Assembly (NCBI GenBank): GCA_965199055.1
Contig: CBDAQR010000008.1
Span: 186,001 to 250,000, forward strand
Source: CBDAQR01 sp965199055
GTDB lineage: Bacteria > Pseudomonadota > Gammaproteobacteria > Pseudomonadales > Halieaceae
Length of the DNA: 64,000 bases
Direction: 5' to 3'
How positions within the stretch are numbered: position 1 is the stretch's first letter; each line of letters begins with the position of its first letter. The position numbers and the translations under genes are program-made. The notes under the pieces are model-generated. The model saw nothing but the letters and a program-made list of their open reading frames with translations, was not told the DNA's origin and did not search any database. Of the stretch, positions 51,836 through 59,775 are shown piece after piece.

Positions 51836-52369
51836 ATGTACACCTATGAATTCACATTAAAGTTCACTCTTCCCGACGAAGACCATATTGGCAGCATCGA
51901 TGAAGTAATCGAGCGTCTAGGTGAAGGTGGGTGTGACGATGCGCTTGTTGGTATCGGTAAAACAGGTCGCCTGGCTCTGGATTTCGCACGAGAGGCCTCT
52001 ACTGCTTTTGAGGCAATTTCATCTGCGATTATTGATATTCGAAAAGTTATTCCCGAAGCGAAGTTGATTGAAGCTACCCCAGATCTAGTAGGGCTCACAG
52101 ATGTTGCAGATATCGTGGGTTGTAGTCGCCAGAACATCCGAAAAATCATGTTGGCAAACGTCGCACAATTTCCCGCACCGGTGTACGAGGGAAAAGCAGT
52201 GCTTTGGCATTTGTCTAAGGTTCTGGTTTGGCTTCGTGAGGAAAAGCAGTACCGAATCGAAGACGAGCTTCTAGAAGTTGCCCATATGAATATGCATTTC
52301 AACGTTACTAGAGATATCAATGACTTCGACCCTCAAATCCAGAGACAAATTAGTAGGCTTGTCTCTTGA
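51836..52369 (+). CDS. HTH protein, putative antitoxin partner of the HicA-like protein
   Basis: The 177-residue protein starts with beta strands (MYTYEFTLKFTLPDEDHIGS) and an alpha/beta region up to about residue 80. Around residues 80-115 is a HTH of the AlpA/MerR kind (VGLTDVADIVGCSRQNIRKI). The acidic N-terminal half could hold the toxin while the HTH binds the palindrome upstream. It overlaps the next gene (TTGA). Size and order fit a HicAB-like pair, with a fold not identical to HicB. Confidence 0.6.
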   Translation: MYTYEFTLKFTLPDEDHIGSIDEVIERLGEGGCDDALVGIGKTGRLALDFAREASTAFEAISSAIIDIRKVIPEAKLIEATPDLVGLTDVADIVGCSRQNIRKIMLANVAQFPAPVYEGKAVLWHLSKVLVWLREEKQYRIEDELLEVAHMNMHFNVTRDINDFDPQIQRQISRLVS

Positions 52370-52692
52370 AGCAGCTAGATTTGGTAAATGAGTTTAGGGA
52401 GGAGCTTGCTCGGGTATCTCGGGAAGTCGATATCTCTTCCGGTATGGGCCACTTTGATATTCACAAAGTCAGCGAAGATCTAATCTGCGGTCTTCTCAAA
52501 TCACTTTTTGACCTTCCTGGTCTTCGCAATCTCAACGAGTCAGATCGGAAAAATTTCCCAGGAATTAATTTGGTAGACGATAGCGAAAGAATAGCCGTTC
52601 AGGTTACCGCGGACAATTCATCAAGCAAAATCAAGGACTCAATAACGAAGCTGAGATCACATAATCTCCACCGCGATTATGATCGGCTGTAA
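52366..52692 (+). pseudogene. SMEK-domain-like protein cut by IS copy 2
   Basis: The 108-residue stub begins at a TTG overlapping the previous stop. It resembles the N-terminus of SMEK-domain proteins: LICGLLKSLFDLPGLRNLN, DDSERIAVQVTADNSSSKI, and HNLHRDYDRL at the break. The real frame ends at 52687, after which IS sequence supplies Leu-stop. The missing 3' part is not in the window. The family is sometimes linked with defence loci; assignment is tentative. Confidence 0.5.
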
Positions 52693-52728
52693 ATACCCCA
52701 AACAGCTAACCACCCATTCATAGAAAAA

Positions 52729-53508
52729 TTAAGCCACTTCTCGGTATTGAACGGGTGTCATATCGTTCAATCCATCATGGGGTCGTTCATGGTTATACAA
52801 CACGATCCAGTCATCCGTGATCTCTCGAACTTCCTGCAATGTCTCGAACAGATATAAGTCCAATACTTCCTCTCGATACGTGCGATTAAAACGTTCGATA
52901 AATCCATTTTGGTAAGGCTTGCCGGGCTTGATGAAATCGATCTGAATTCCATGCGCTTGCGCCCATTCAGCCAACGCCCCTGATGTAAATTCAGGGCCAT
53001 TATCAACCCTGATAATAGCGGGATAGCCTCGCCAGGCTGCAATACGATCTAATGTATGTATCACTCGCTCCGTAGTAATGCCCGAATTGATATCTATCGC
53101 TAACACTTCTCGATTGAAATCATCAACCACATTGAACGTGCGAAACCGATGACCGTGACGCAAGGTATCGCTCATAAAATCCATCGACCAACAGATATTG
53201 GCTGATCTAGGAACGCGCAATGGCAACGGATTCCTATTCGGTATCCTGCGTTTTACTTTACGCCGTATATTCAGTTTTAACTCCATATAAACACGGTAAA
53301 TCCGTTTGTGATTCCAACGTTTACCCAACGCTCTGAGCCGCTTACACAGCTTTGGAAAACCCCAGCGAGGGTGCTTCTCAACCAAGGCCAGCAACGCATC
53401 AATCAGCTCACTATCATCTACTCGCTTGGGCGTGTAGTAATACGCCGTGCGACTTAGCGCGGCTGCACCACAGGCCGCTCGAATGCTGACAGGGTAATCC
53501 TTGCGCAA
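52729..53508 (-). CDS. IS3-family transposase OrfB, copy 2
   Basis: Residue for residue the same as the OrfB at 46860-47639: same HTH_21 region and DDE core. It is joined to OrfA by the A6G heptamer at 53547-53553 (minus strand). Identical copies point to recent transposition or gene conversion. Confidence 0.95.
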   Translation of the reverse strand: MRKDYPVSIRAACGAAALSRTAYYYTPKRVDDSELIDALLALVEKHPRWGFPKLCKRLRALGKRWNHKRIYRVYMELKLNIRRKVKRRIPNRNPLPLRVPRSANICWSMDFMSDTLRHGHRFRTFNVVDDFNREVLAIDINSGITTERVIHTLDRIAAWRGYPAIIRVDNGPEFTSGALAEWAQAHGIQIDFIKPGKPYQNGFIERFNRTYREEVLDLYLFETLQEVREITDDWIVLYNHERPHDGLNDMTPVQYREVA

Positions 53509-53540
53509 ACGATCAACCCACTGCCGACGATGGACTGGCC

Positions 53541-53804
53541 CTAAAGCTTTTTTATGATCTCTTCCTGCATCTGACTCTTCAGGCTGAGATCGGCATACAT
53601 CTGCTTGAGCTTGCGGTTCTCTTCTTCAAGTTCCTTGAGCCGCCGTACATCGGAGGCTTCCATTCCACCGTACTTAGAGCGCCACTTGTAAAAGGTGCTG
53701 AGTCCAATGCCATGCTCTCGACATATGTCCGGAACCGGCACTCCGCTTTCTGCTTGTTTGAGAAACGCCACAATCTGCGTTTCGCTGAACTTCGATTTGC
53801 GCAT
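53541..53804 (-). CDS. IS3-family transposase OrfA, copy 2
   Basis: The 87-residue OrfA is identical to the one in copy 1, with the HTH and zipper. It is the upstream part of the OrfAB frameshift fusion. It begins 75 bases inside the terminal repeat at 53878. Confidence 0.95.
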   Translation of the reverse strand: MRKSKFSETQIVAFLKQAESGVPVPDICREHGIGLSTFYKWRSKYGGMEASDVRRLKELEEENRKLKQMYADLSLKSQMQEEIIKKL

Positions 53805-53879
53805 ATGTAAAAACTCCTATCACGTTAGTTTATAGAAATTTCTACGTATGAGTGGCGCTATTTTACGGGGTACTTACAA

Positions 53880-54620
53880 CAGCAGCAAAACTGGATAGGT
53901 GAGGATCTTGGCTACCGCCAACAAATAGATTTTGTACCGGCTCGCCCAGAGGACCTCTCTCGACTGATGCAGGGGCTGCTTGATACGACCGCAAAAGCTC
54001 GGGATGTTATCGACTCAGAGAATGGGCAAAAGGGTGGAGAACCCCTGTTTGATCCTGTGGTTTACGCAGCCGGTATTGCATTTGGGTTTGTATTTATTCA
54101 CCCCTTTATGGATGGTAACGGCCGGATTCACCGGTACTTGATACACGATGTACTTGCGAATGCTGGTTTCACGCCACGAGGCATTGTACTGCCAGTGTCA
54201 GCAGTGATACTCGCCAACCTGGATGAATATATATCTGTGCTGGAAAGTTATTCGCGCCCAGTTCGTCAACGGACAGAGTACTCACCTAGCACTCCTGAGG
54301 TGCCCGCTACGGGTAACGACGCCGTTTACTTCAAGTATTTCGATGCTACAGAGCAGGCAGAATTCCTTTACAAGGCACTAGAGCGGACGGTCGAAGAAGA
54401 TCTACAGCAGGAGATTGATTTCTTGTTGGGCTTTGATCGTGCTCGTCAAAAGCTGAACCAGCTGCTGGATTGGCCAAACCACAGTCTTGAACTGTTTATT
54501 CGAGTAGTTCATCAGAATGACGGAAAGCTCAGTCGTAATAAGCGGCAGAGCCATTTCGACTGGATGACGGAAGATGAGGTCATCGAGGCAGAGGATGTCG
54601 TTCAAAATGCGTTCTCGTGA
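53880..54620 (+). pseudogene. Fic-domain protein lacking its 5' end
   Basis: The frame is open from the IS edge and codes for about 246 residues. It has QQQNWIG...IDFVPARPEDL and the Fic motif HPFMDGNGRIHRYL (HxFxDGNGRxxR), then a C-terminal part with VIEAEDV. Fic enzymes transfer AMP to target proteins. The start codon and N-terminal region are missing, cut by IS copy 2. An internal ATG at 53967 could start a 217-residue protein retaining the motif, but the inhibitory helix and N-terminus would be gone. Confidence 0.85.
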
Positions 54621-54765
54621 TCACATTAGATTAAAGATTCCTTTCCTATGCATGGGTACAAAGGCATTACCACTTGTGTATCCCGTCAGAGCATGTGAGG
54701 CATATTTGAGCTAAATCCTAAGGGAGATGTCTGATACGTTTATCACTGTATGAAGGAGTCTCACA

Positions 54766-55110
54766 ATCACCGATACACCGGAAAAGCTGGTCCAGACCAT
54801 TTGTCGCAAGACCCGCTAGAAGCACCATCCTGAAGAGAAAATCCGTAGTGTGCTGGAAGGATGACGCGGCGAAGAATCTATAGCCGAGCTCTGCCGCCAG
54901 GAAGGCATCGCCCAGAGCCAATACTACAGCTGGAGCAAGGAATTCCTCGAAGCCGGTAAAAAGCGCCTGGCTGGGGATACCAAGCGAGAAGCCAATAGTC
55001 GTGAGGAGGTGGATCTGCGCAAGGAAAACGCCCAGCTCAAACAGCTGACAGCCGAAATTCTGCTGAAAAATCAGGTGCTCAAAAAAGTGTGCTGGGCTCG
55101 GCCTCGACCT
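54766..55110 (+). pseudogene. Decayed IS3-family OrfA
   Basis: Reading in one frame gives an IS3-type OrfA-like sequence (PEKLVQTICRKTR, ESIAELCRQEGIAQSQYYSW, KEFLEAGKKRLAGDTKREA, LKQLTAEILLKNQVLKK) with two in-frame stops, TAG near 54817 and TGA near 54866. No complete start is seen. GGAGTCTCACA occurs just before it (54756) and again at about 56149, as a direct, not inverted, repeat. Confidence 0.8.
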
Positions 55111-55120
55111 GGGACGACGA

Positions 55121-56108
55121 ATGAGACTGTCGGCAGCTGCGCGCTATGCAGTGATCCGTCTTGGTTGAGGAGTCGCAACTGTCGGTGACGCAAACGCTGC
55201 GGGAGCTGGGTATTGCCCGCAGCACATTCTATCGCTGGTACAAGGCCTATCAGGATGATGGCTACGATGGTCTTGCCCCGGGGAGCAAGGCTCCCCGGCG
55301 GTTCTGGCATCGGCTTGCTGAGAGTGTCAAGGAGCAATGCATCGAGGACGCCTTGGCGCACCCGGAGAAGTCGCCTCGGGAACTGGCTTGGCATATCAGC
55401 GACAAGCACGCGTACGTTATCTCGGAATCCAGCGGCTATCGGCTGCTGAAGCAGTATGACCTGATCACGAGCCCTGCCTATATCCTGCTGCAGGCCAGTG
55501 ATCGGTTTCATACGCCAACCAAGCGGATCAACGAGCGGTGGCAAACGGACTTCACCTACTTGCGCATGGTTGGCTGGGGCTGGTACTTGCTGTCCACAGT
55601 ACTGGATGACTATTCGCGGTACATTATCAGCTGGAAGCTGACGACCACGCTGTCGGCAGACGCTGTGAAGCAAACCCTGGATGATGCGATGGAGAAAACC
55701 GGCACTGATCAGGTGATGGTAAAGCATCGTCCACGGTTACTCAGTGATAATGGCCCATGCTATCTCTCGCAGGACCTGAAAGAATATCTGAAAAAACAGC
55801 CGATCGATCATACGCGTGGCGCACCTTATCCCCCGCAGACCCAGGGCAAGATCGAGCGCTATCATCGTTCCATGAAGAACGTGGTGAAGCTCGAAAACTA
55901 TTACTACCCCTGGGAGCTTGAGCAGGCCATCCGCCACTTCGTTGACTACTACAACGACGAGCGTCTACACGAAGCGTTGGACAACGTCACGCCTACCGAT
56001 ATGTATCACGACAGGTACGAACAAATCATGGATCGTCGAGCGTCAATCAAACTGGAAACCCTGCAGCGCAGGAAGGAGGAGAATCTGGCAACTTGTTCGC
56101 GCCACTAG
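55121..56108 (+). pseudogene. Frameshifted IS3-family OrfB
   Basis: The DDE transposase starts at ATG 55121 (MRLSAAARYAVIR) but goes out of frame near 55154 by one extra base. The main frame continues from about 55158 (VEESQLSVTQTLRELGIARS) for 315 codons to a normal stop with an intact core: Asp in WQTDFTYL, Asp in LLSDNGPCY and Glu in GKIERYHRSMKN. The damage is in the first 15 codons only. It is a different element from the IS copies to the left. Confidence 0.8.
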
Positions 56109-56169
56109 CATGGCGTTACACTGACAATGTCTCCTTTCGTTTTTGCCCGAGGAGTCTCACATCATCTGA

Positions 56170-56483
56170 CGACATACACTTGCCGAAGCTGCTGACAGAG
56201 CCAAGGGTATGCTTATCGGTGATATAGGGTATATTGGCACCGCATGGGTGGACGCTATGGCGGCTACCGGCATAGACCTGCAAACCCCCCTGCGCGATAA
56301 CAGGGCAGACGCAAAGCCTGCCTGGGCCGTACGGCAATTACTGAAAGTCCGCAAGAAGGTGGAAACTGTCCTGACGGAGCAGTTTTCCTTCACCGAAATC
56401 AAGGCCCATGACATCTGGCATTTACCTCAAAGCGGTATCGCAAAATCCTCGCCTATAATATCGACACCATGCTAAAGAGTTGA
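56170..56483 (+). pseudogene. C-terminal remnant of an IS982-family transposase
   Basis: The piece codes for EAADRAKGMLIGDIGYIG, then DLQTPLRDNRAD, VRKKVETVLTEQFSFTEI and AHDIWHL, matching the final part of IS982 transposases. The frame then breaks near 56425 and the other frame gives SKRYRKILAYNIDTMLKS and a stop at 56481-56483. A second shift lies near 56180. The N-terminal half is gone. Confidence 0.75.
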
Positions 56484-56495
56484 GAATCGGGTTTA

Positions 56496-56516
56496 CACAG
56501 ATAAATTTGCAGCCTC
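56496..56516. repeat. IS256-like terminal repeat, copy 1
   Basis: A 21-base sequence beginning CACAGATAAATTT and ending CAGCCTC is found here and at 57988-58008 with one mismatch, in the same orientation. The type resembles IS256-family ends (TTTACACAGATAA). The two ends bracket the two gene pairs described next. Confidence 0.55.
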
Positions 56517-56525
56517 GAATTAATT

Positions 56526-56598
56526 GTAACGCTTCAAGAATCGGCGGCCTGCGGCGTAAGCCGCGTCTAGGCTGTTCGATTTGTTTTACTTGTTAAGT
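56526..56598 (-). repeat. attC-like site after the DUF4160/DUF2442 pair
   Basis: On the minus strand a core R'' box ACTTAAC (56598-56592) follows the DUF2442 stop by four bases. It is followed by CAAATCG and, after the hairpin GCGGC-TTAC-GCCGC, by CGATTcTTG, its complement with one extra base, and then GTTA. This L''/L' pairing with an extrahelical base, about 73 bases long, is the folding rule of integron attC sites. The R' box is incomplete (GTTACAA). Confidence 0.5.
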
Positions 56599-56602
56599 GG
56601 CA

Positions 56603-56848
56603 TCAATGAAATCCCAGAAGCAGGCCCTTGACGCTAAGGTCTTCGTCCAGTTGAGGCCAGTGTAAACCTTCCCCATCCCCAAGAATCTCGAAATCTATTA
56701 GCTGTTCTTTCGTGGCCTTGGAAAGAGTAGCGAACCAAGACAGAGGAACCGATATAGTACGCCCATCCGTTAGAGATACAGACATCTCAAAGTCGCTGAA
56801 CTGAATATCCTGAGCGGTGGGGTGAACTTCAACTTGTAAAGTACTCAT
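56603..56848 (-). CDS. DUF2442 protein, putative antitoxin
   Basis: The 81-residue protein has the DUF2442 pattern MSVSLTDGRTISVPLSWFATL (about 23-43). DUF2442 proteins often follow a DUF4160 gene as a small two-gene unit thought to be a toxin-antitoxin pair. It overlaps the upstream DUF4160 gene by 20 bases and is followed by an attC-like site. Confidence 0.7.
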   Translation of the reverse strand: MSTLQVEVHPTAQDIQFSDFEMSVSLTDGRTISVPLSWFATLSKATKEQLIDFEILGDGEGLHWPQLDEDLSVKGLLLGFH

Positions 56849-57065
56849 TCCATGCCTCCAGTAGCTGGGAAGAATTATCTTCGACCAGCTTGTGTAAATC
56901 TCGAATTTCTCTAGGCGAGAAGCGAGTTGAGCTAGCTAATGATACAGGTTTCAACCAGAATTTCGCGAGAGAACGGTCTCTTTGAATATGGATATGGGCG
57001 GGCTCGCCCTCCTCATTGCTATAGAAGAAAAATCTATAAGGGCCAATTCTCAAAACAGTGGGCAC
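56829..57065 (-). CDS. DUF4160 protein, putative toxin
   Basis: The 78-residue protein starts at GTG (57065) behind a GGGAGGGAGAA site. The sequence PTVLRIGPYRFFFYSNEEGEPAHIHIQRDR (two segments, about 2-31) is typical of DUF4160, with the conserved EPxHIHV-like part. It lies 16 bases after an attC-like site, the spacing expected for the first gene of an integron cassette. Confidence 0.72.
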   Translation of the reverse strand: MPTVLRIGPYRFFFYSNEEGEPAHIHIQRDRSLAKFWLKPVSLASSTRFSPREIRDLHKLVEDNSSQLLEAWNEYFTS

Positions 57066-57081
57066 TTCTCCCTCCCTTGAT

Positions 57082-57165
57082 GCCTAACGCCGCCATAGAG
57101 GGAGCGCGCTGTTTGCGCGTCCCAGCCCATACTTTTCAATGGCCGAATTCATGGTCTTGTTATGC
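57082..57165 (-). repeat. attC-like site after higBA
   Basis: On the minus strand GCATAAC (57165-57159) pairs with GTTAGGC (57088-57082), 6 of 7 bases, the second box a perfect GTTRRRY. The higA stop codon TAA lies inside the first box, as often seen in gene cassettes. Further in, CCAT pairs with ATGG across unpaired spacers. The 84-base length is in the attC range. The next gene starts 16 bases after the site. Confidence 0.6.
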
Positions 57166-57453
57166 GGCATCAAGGTCGACTTTCTTCACGCTCTTAAGAC
57201 CCAGGTTGCTTCTCGCCACCCAGAGGTCGTAGGCATGCTGCATCGCAAGCCAGCTTTCGGGAGAACGACCTAGAGCTTTGGAGAGTCGCAGTGCCATTTC
57301 TGGGCTGACACCACTCCGCTCTTTCAAAACACGATTTAGCGTAGATGCCGCCACATCAAGTCGCTCTGCCAAAAAGCGGCAGCTGACGCCGAAAGGCTCC
57401 ATATATGTTGCCAGAATGAACTCTCCCGGATGCGGGGGATTGTGCATAGCCAT
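57160..57453 (-). CDS. higA: HigA-type XRE antitoxin
   Basis: The 97-residue protein begins MAMHNPPHPGEFI and has an HTH domain (about 24-72, SCRFLAERLDVAASTLNRVL, EMALRLSKALGRSPESWLAM), typical of VapI/HigA. It follows the toxin gene with a TGATG overlap. Its stop lies within an attC-like box. Confidence 0.92.
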   Translation of the reverse strand: MAMHNPPHPGEFILATYMEPFGVSCRFLAERLDVAASTLNRVLKERSGVSPEMALRLSKALGRSPESWLAMQHAYDLWVARSNLGLKSVKKVDLDAA

Positions 57454-57731
57454 CAGTGATAGTCCTGATAATACAGAATAAACACATTTCCATCTAAATA
57501 CTCGAAAGTCAGCCTCCAGTTTGCTGACACGGTAATGGACCAGATGCCTTCTCGATTCCCCTTAAGCGGGTGAAGTCGATAACCCGGGATATCAAGATCG
57601 TCGATAATCTGTGCAGAATCTAGAGCCGCAAGTTGCAGACGCAGGTTCCTGGCATGTTTCGCTTGGATGCCGGACGTGCTGCCTTTCGAATAGAACTTTT
57701 CAAGCCCCTTGTGCTTGAAGGATTTGATCAT
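57453..57731 (-). CDS. higB: HigB-type RelE-family toxin
   Basis: The 92-residue protein begins MIKSFKHKGLEKFYSKG and has HPLKGNREGIWSITVSANWR (about 56-75) and a YYQDYH end, all typical for HigB mRNA interferases that cut ribosome-bound mRNA. Toxin-first order is the HigBA rule. Predicted transcription start is at or near the ATG, so the transcript may be leaderless. Confidence 0.92.
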   Translation of the reverse strand: MIKSFKHKGLEKFYSKGSTSGIQAKHARNLRLQLAALDSAQIIDDLDIPGYRLHPLKGNREGIWSITVSANWRLTFEYLDGNVFILYYQDYH

Positions 57732-57737
57732 GAACCA

Positions 57738-57765
57738 AATGTAGTGTGTTGCGCAACATTGTCAA
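57738..57765 (-). promoter_or_regulatory. higBA promoter with operator palindrome
   Basis: On the minus strand TTGACA (57765-57760), 16 bases and TACATT (57743-57738) form the promoter. TGTTGCGCAACA (57747-57758), a perfect 12-base palindrome, lies between the boxes and is the likely HigA operator. Confidence 0.72.
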
Positions 57766-57836
57766 GCCGCATGGTGCCCACAACAGAGGCGTGACCGGCC
57801 CCTTTTGATTGGTCCAATTGCAATGTTAGTTCATGG

Positions 57837-57983
57837 GTGGCTTTCCCGCATGACGATGGGATCAAGAAACTGCTCTACCAGGGGTTACGCAACGTAGCGA
57901 AGAAATGGACGATGCCGACCCGGGACTGGAAAGCGGCCCTGACCTTTTTGGTGACAGGGTACCTGTCTGGCATGAACCGGCCA
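57837..57983 (+). pseudogene. C-terminal remnant of an IS256-family transposase
   Basis: The reading frame gives FPHDDGIKKLLYQGLRNVAK and KWTMPTRDWKAAL, the typical C-terminal block of IS256 transposases, before it runs into the end repeat at 57988. The rest of the gene is missing. The frame has a GTG at 57837 but no proper start. Confidence 0.7.
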
Positions 57984-57987
57984 TTTG

Positions 57988-58008
57988 CACAGATAAATTT
58001 ACAGCCTC
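57988..58008. repeat. IS256-like terminal repeat, copy 2
   Basis: This is the partner of the sequence at 56496-56516, 20 of 21 bases identical and in the same orientation. It directly follows the IS256 transposase remnant, supporting its origin as that element's end. Confidence 0.55.
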
Positions 58009-58047
58009 TGGTGGTCGGTCCAAGCAGAAAATTTCATGGAGAATCAG

Positions 58048-58548
58048 ATGAATATTCGAATCACAGTAGCGGCCTTTGTGCTGCTATCACTGAGCGCGTG
58101 CGCGACTAGTTACCAGTCGAAAGGCTTTACAGGTGGTCACTCCTCGACGCAATTGGACGAAAACGTTTTTACAGTGTCCTTCAGAGGAAACGCATACACA
58201 GGTAAAGAGAGGGCAAGGGACTTCACTATGTTGCGCAGCGCAGAGATAGCGATGGAACATGGCTACTCATACTACGTAATCATTGACGAGGACGCCTATA
58301 CATCTACGGGCTCCTATACCACTCCGCAGTCTTCGACGACACGTTTAGACACTTTTACTTTTGGCAACGTGACCAGCGGCACCGCAAAGACCTACTACCA
58401 CGGCGGAGAAACTTATACTTTCTCAAAACCTCAGTTGACCAACACGATCGTATGCTTCAAAGAGAAACCAGCTGGCGTTATGTCTTACAGCGCTAAGTTC
58501 GTGGTCAAGAGCATCCGGGAAAAATACGGCCTGGAAGAGAGTTCTTAG
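58048..58548 (+). CDS. Small lipoprotein of unknown function
   Basis: The 166-residue protein has a lipoprotein signal (AAFVLLSLSACATS, lipobox LSAC) and a mature part with FRGNAYTGKERARDFTMLRSAEIA and GYSYYVIIDE, a pattern seen in CC0125/CC1285-type lipoproteins. The ATG at 58048 follows a GGAG site; one at 58036 adds four residues. Function unknown. Confidence 0.75.
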   Translation: MNIRITVAAFVLLSLSACATSYQSKGFTGGHSSTQLDENVFTVSFRGNAYTGKERARDFTMLRSAEIAMEHGYSYYVIIDEDAYTSTGSYTTPQSSTTRLDTFTFGNVTSGTAKTYYHGGETYTFSKPQLTNTIVCFKEKPAGVMSYSAKFVVKSIREKYGLEESS

Positions 58549-58768
58549 CTATTGCGGGCAGAACCGCTAGATTTTGCGATCTGCCCGCTTCCTTGCCACT
58601 GCAGTGGTGCTTGGCGTGGGGCAAGGTGGTGCTCGCGTCGCCGCCGGTGTTTGCCCCCGCATGGACGTCGCACCACTGGAACGAGGCCAGGACAAGGCAT
58701 TGTCCGTTGCTGATGCGTGCATTGATCCACATAGGGCGGCCTGCCGGTCGAGCCGGTAACGCGGGTCT

Positions 58769-59095
58769 TTACCGGAAGAATTCCAGCATACCCAGAAACA
58801 GGCCCAGGGCGGCAACCATACCGCCGATGCGCAGGGTGAGGCGGGTTTCCAGTTCGGCAAAACGGGTATCGACCCGCTCGAAACGAAGATCGACCTCACC
58901 AAACCGAGCATCCATTTCACCCTTGAGGTCACTTTTCAGGGTTCTGAGATCGTCCTTGGTGGCGACCTCGGAGAGGATGTGCTGGGTGAGGAAGTCGGCC
59001 TGTGCGGTCACATGGGCCTCGGCCTGCTCAGGGGGCACCCCTGCTTCCTTGAGGCGGTTGGCGTAGGCGAGGGTATCAAAGGCGACGGTGCTCAT
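58769..59095 (-). CDS. DUF1640-type coiled-coil membrane protein
   Basis: The 108-residue protein begins MSTVAFDTLAYANRLKEAGVP (21 residues, family-typical) and has a coiled coil (about 42-86) with heptad-like DLRTLKSDLKGEMD, DLRFERVDTRFAE, and a final membrane helix (LRIGGMVAALGLFLGMLEFF). DUF1640 proteins are anchored by this helix; role unknown. The 220 bases between it and the previous gene hold no supported gene. Confidence 0.75.
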   Translation of the reverse strand: MSTVAFDTLAYANRLKEAGVPPEQAEAHVTAQADFLTQHILSEVATKDDLRTLKSDLKGEMDARFGEVDLRFERVDTRFAELETRLTLRIGGMVAALGLFLGMLEFFR

Positions 59096-59361
59096 GGATG
59101 CAGTGTAACATAGCCAACGCGATATCCCCGCCACCAGCGACGATATTGTCCTGGCTGAGATCGCTGCCGATATGCCGATATAGAGGAAACGGGTACGAGT
59201 ACATCCTGAAGGACTTCACAGCGCGTTTGAATCACGCCAGACGGTGGCGCGAGAAGCGCCCGCCTTCCAGTCCCTGCCGGTCGACCCGCATTGGCATACG
59301 ACCATGACCCGCTGGTGCCGTCTGAACGTAACAGCAACGAGGGATTAGGCGGCGACCTATA

Positions 59362-59526
59362 TCAACGCCCGTCGAGGCGCGATCCGGGATGACCCTCGAG
59401 TCTGGAAACAGCGCCAAAAACATTTCGCACAAGCCGCCTGGAAACGCCGATATTTTCGGCCGCAATGTACTCGGCAATTGCTTCTATATTCTGAAGCGCG
59501 GGATCCGTCCAAATCAGCCGAGCCAT
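59362..59526 (-). pseudogene. Truncated ParE-type toxin
   Basis: The frame codes for 54 residues (MARLIWTDPALQNIEAIAEY, then IAAENIGVSRRLV) matching the start of ParE/RelE toxins, which are normally 90-100 long. It stops early at 59362. Its start overlaps the antitoxin 3' end by 13 bases, as in intact pairs. It is probably inactive. The 266 bases below it to 59096 show nothing I can support. Confidence 0.7.
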
Positions 59527-59775
59527 CTGCTTATACGTTGTTCTGCTTCATCCTGATCCAAGATGTTGCCGTCGAGAATGGTTGATTCTCTGCGGGCGAT
59601 GCCTTCCAGTATCTGCAGGCGAACCTGAAGCGCCTCGTAATCTTCAATATCCACTAAGCAGGCAGAAGGCCTGCCATGCTCAGTGATCAGGTACAGGCTC
59701 TTTTCACTCATGTATATCACTGAGAATCCGTGTGACCTGGCTGTTGAGGGTGGTGACGCGTTCAGTTTTGATGGA
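59514..59775 (-). pseudogene. Frameshifted YefM/Phd-type antitoxin
   Basis: The C-terminal frame (SEKSLYLITEHGRPSACLVD, DYEALQVRLQILEGIARRE) matches YefM/Phd antitoxins. Upstream, in another frame, SIKTERVTTLNSQVTRILSDIHE gives the missing N-terminal part, so a small deletion near 59710 breaks the gene. No start codon remains at the 5' end. The stretch 59776-60061 shows nothing I can support. Confidence 0.72.

Larger units (their letters stand above)
52688..53878 (-). mobile_element. IS3-family insertion sequence, copy 2 (inverted)
   Basis: The same 1191-bp element as copy 1 in opposite orientation, with ends TGTAAATACCCC and GGGGTACTTACA. Both protein sequences equal those of copy 1. Flanks are ..CGGC (left) and ACAG.. 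(right), no target duplication of its own. It cuts the SMEK-like gene on one side and the Fic gene on the other. Confidence 0.95.

Noticed and set aside
46490..53878. The IS pair as a composite transposon that moved as one unit
   Set aside because: The outer flanks (GCC left, ACA right) do not match as a target duplication, and the outer right edge lies in a truncated Fic gene. Not excluded, but not supported.
54756..56160. GGAGTCTCACA repeats as inverted ends of the decayed IS3 element
   Set aside because: They are in direct orientation and too long for an IS3 target duplication. Element borders remain undefined.
57780..57836. A third attC-like site upstream of higB (AACTAAC...GTTGTGG)
   Set aside because: The box pairing is only three or four bases and the second box breaks the GTTRRRY rule. 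Too weak.
58549..58768. Several frames in both strands between the lipoprotein and the DUF1640 gene
   Set aside because: No ribosome site, no recognised motif and high GC produce long open frames by chance.
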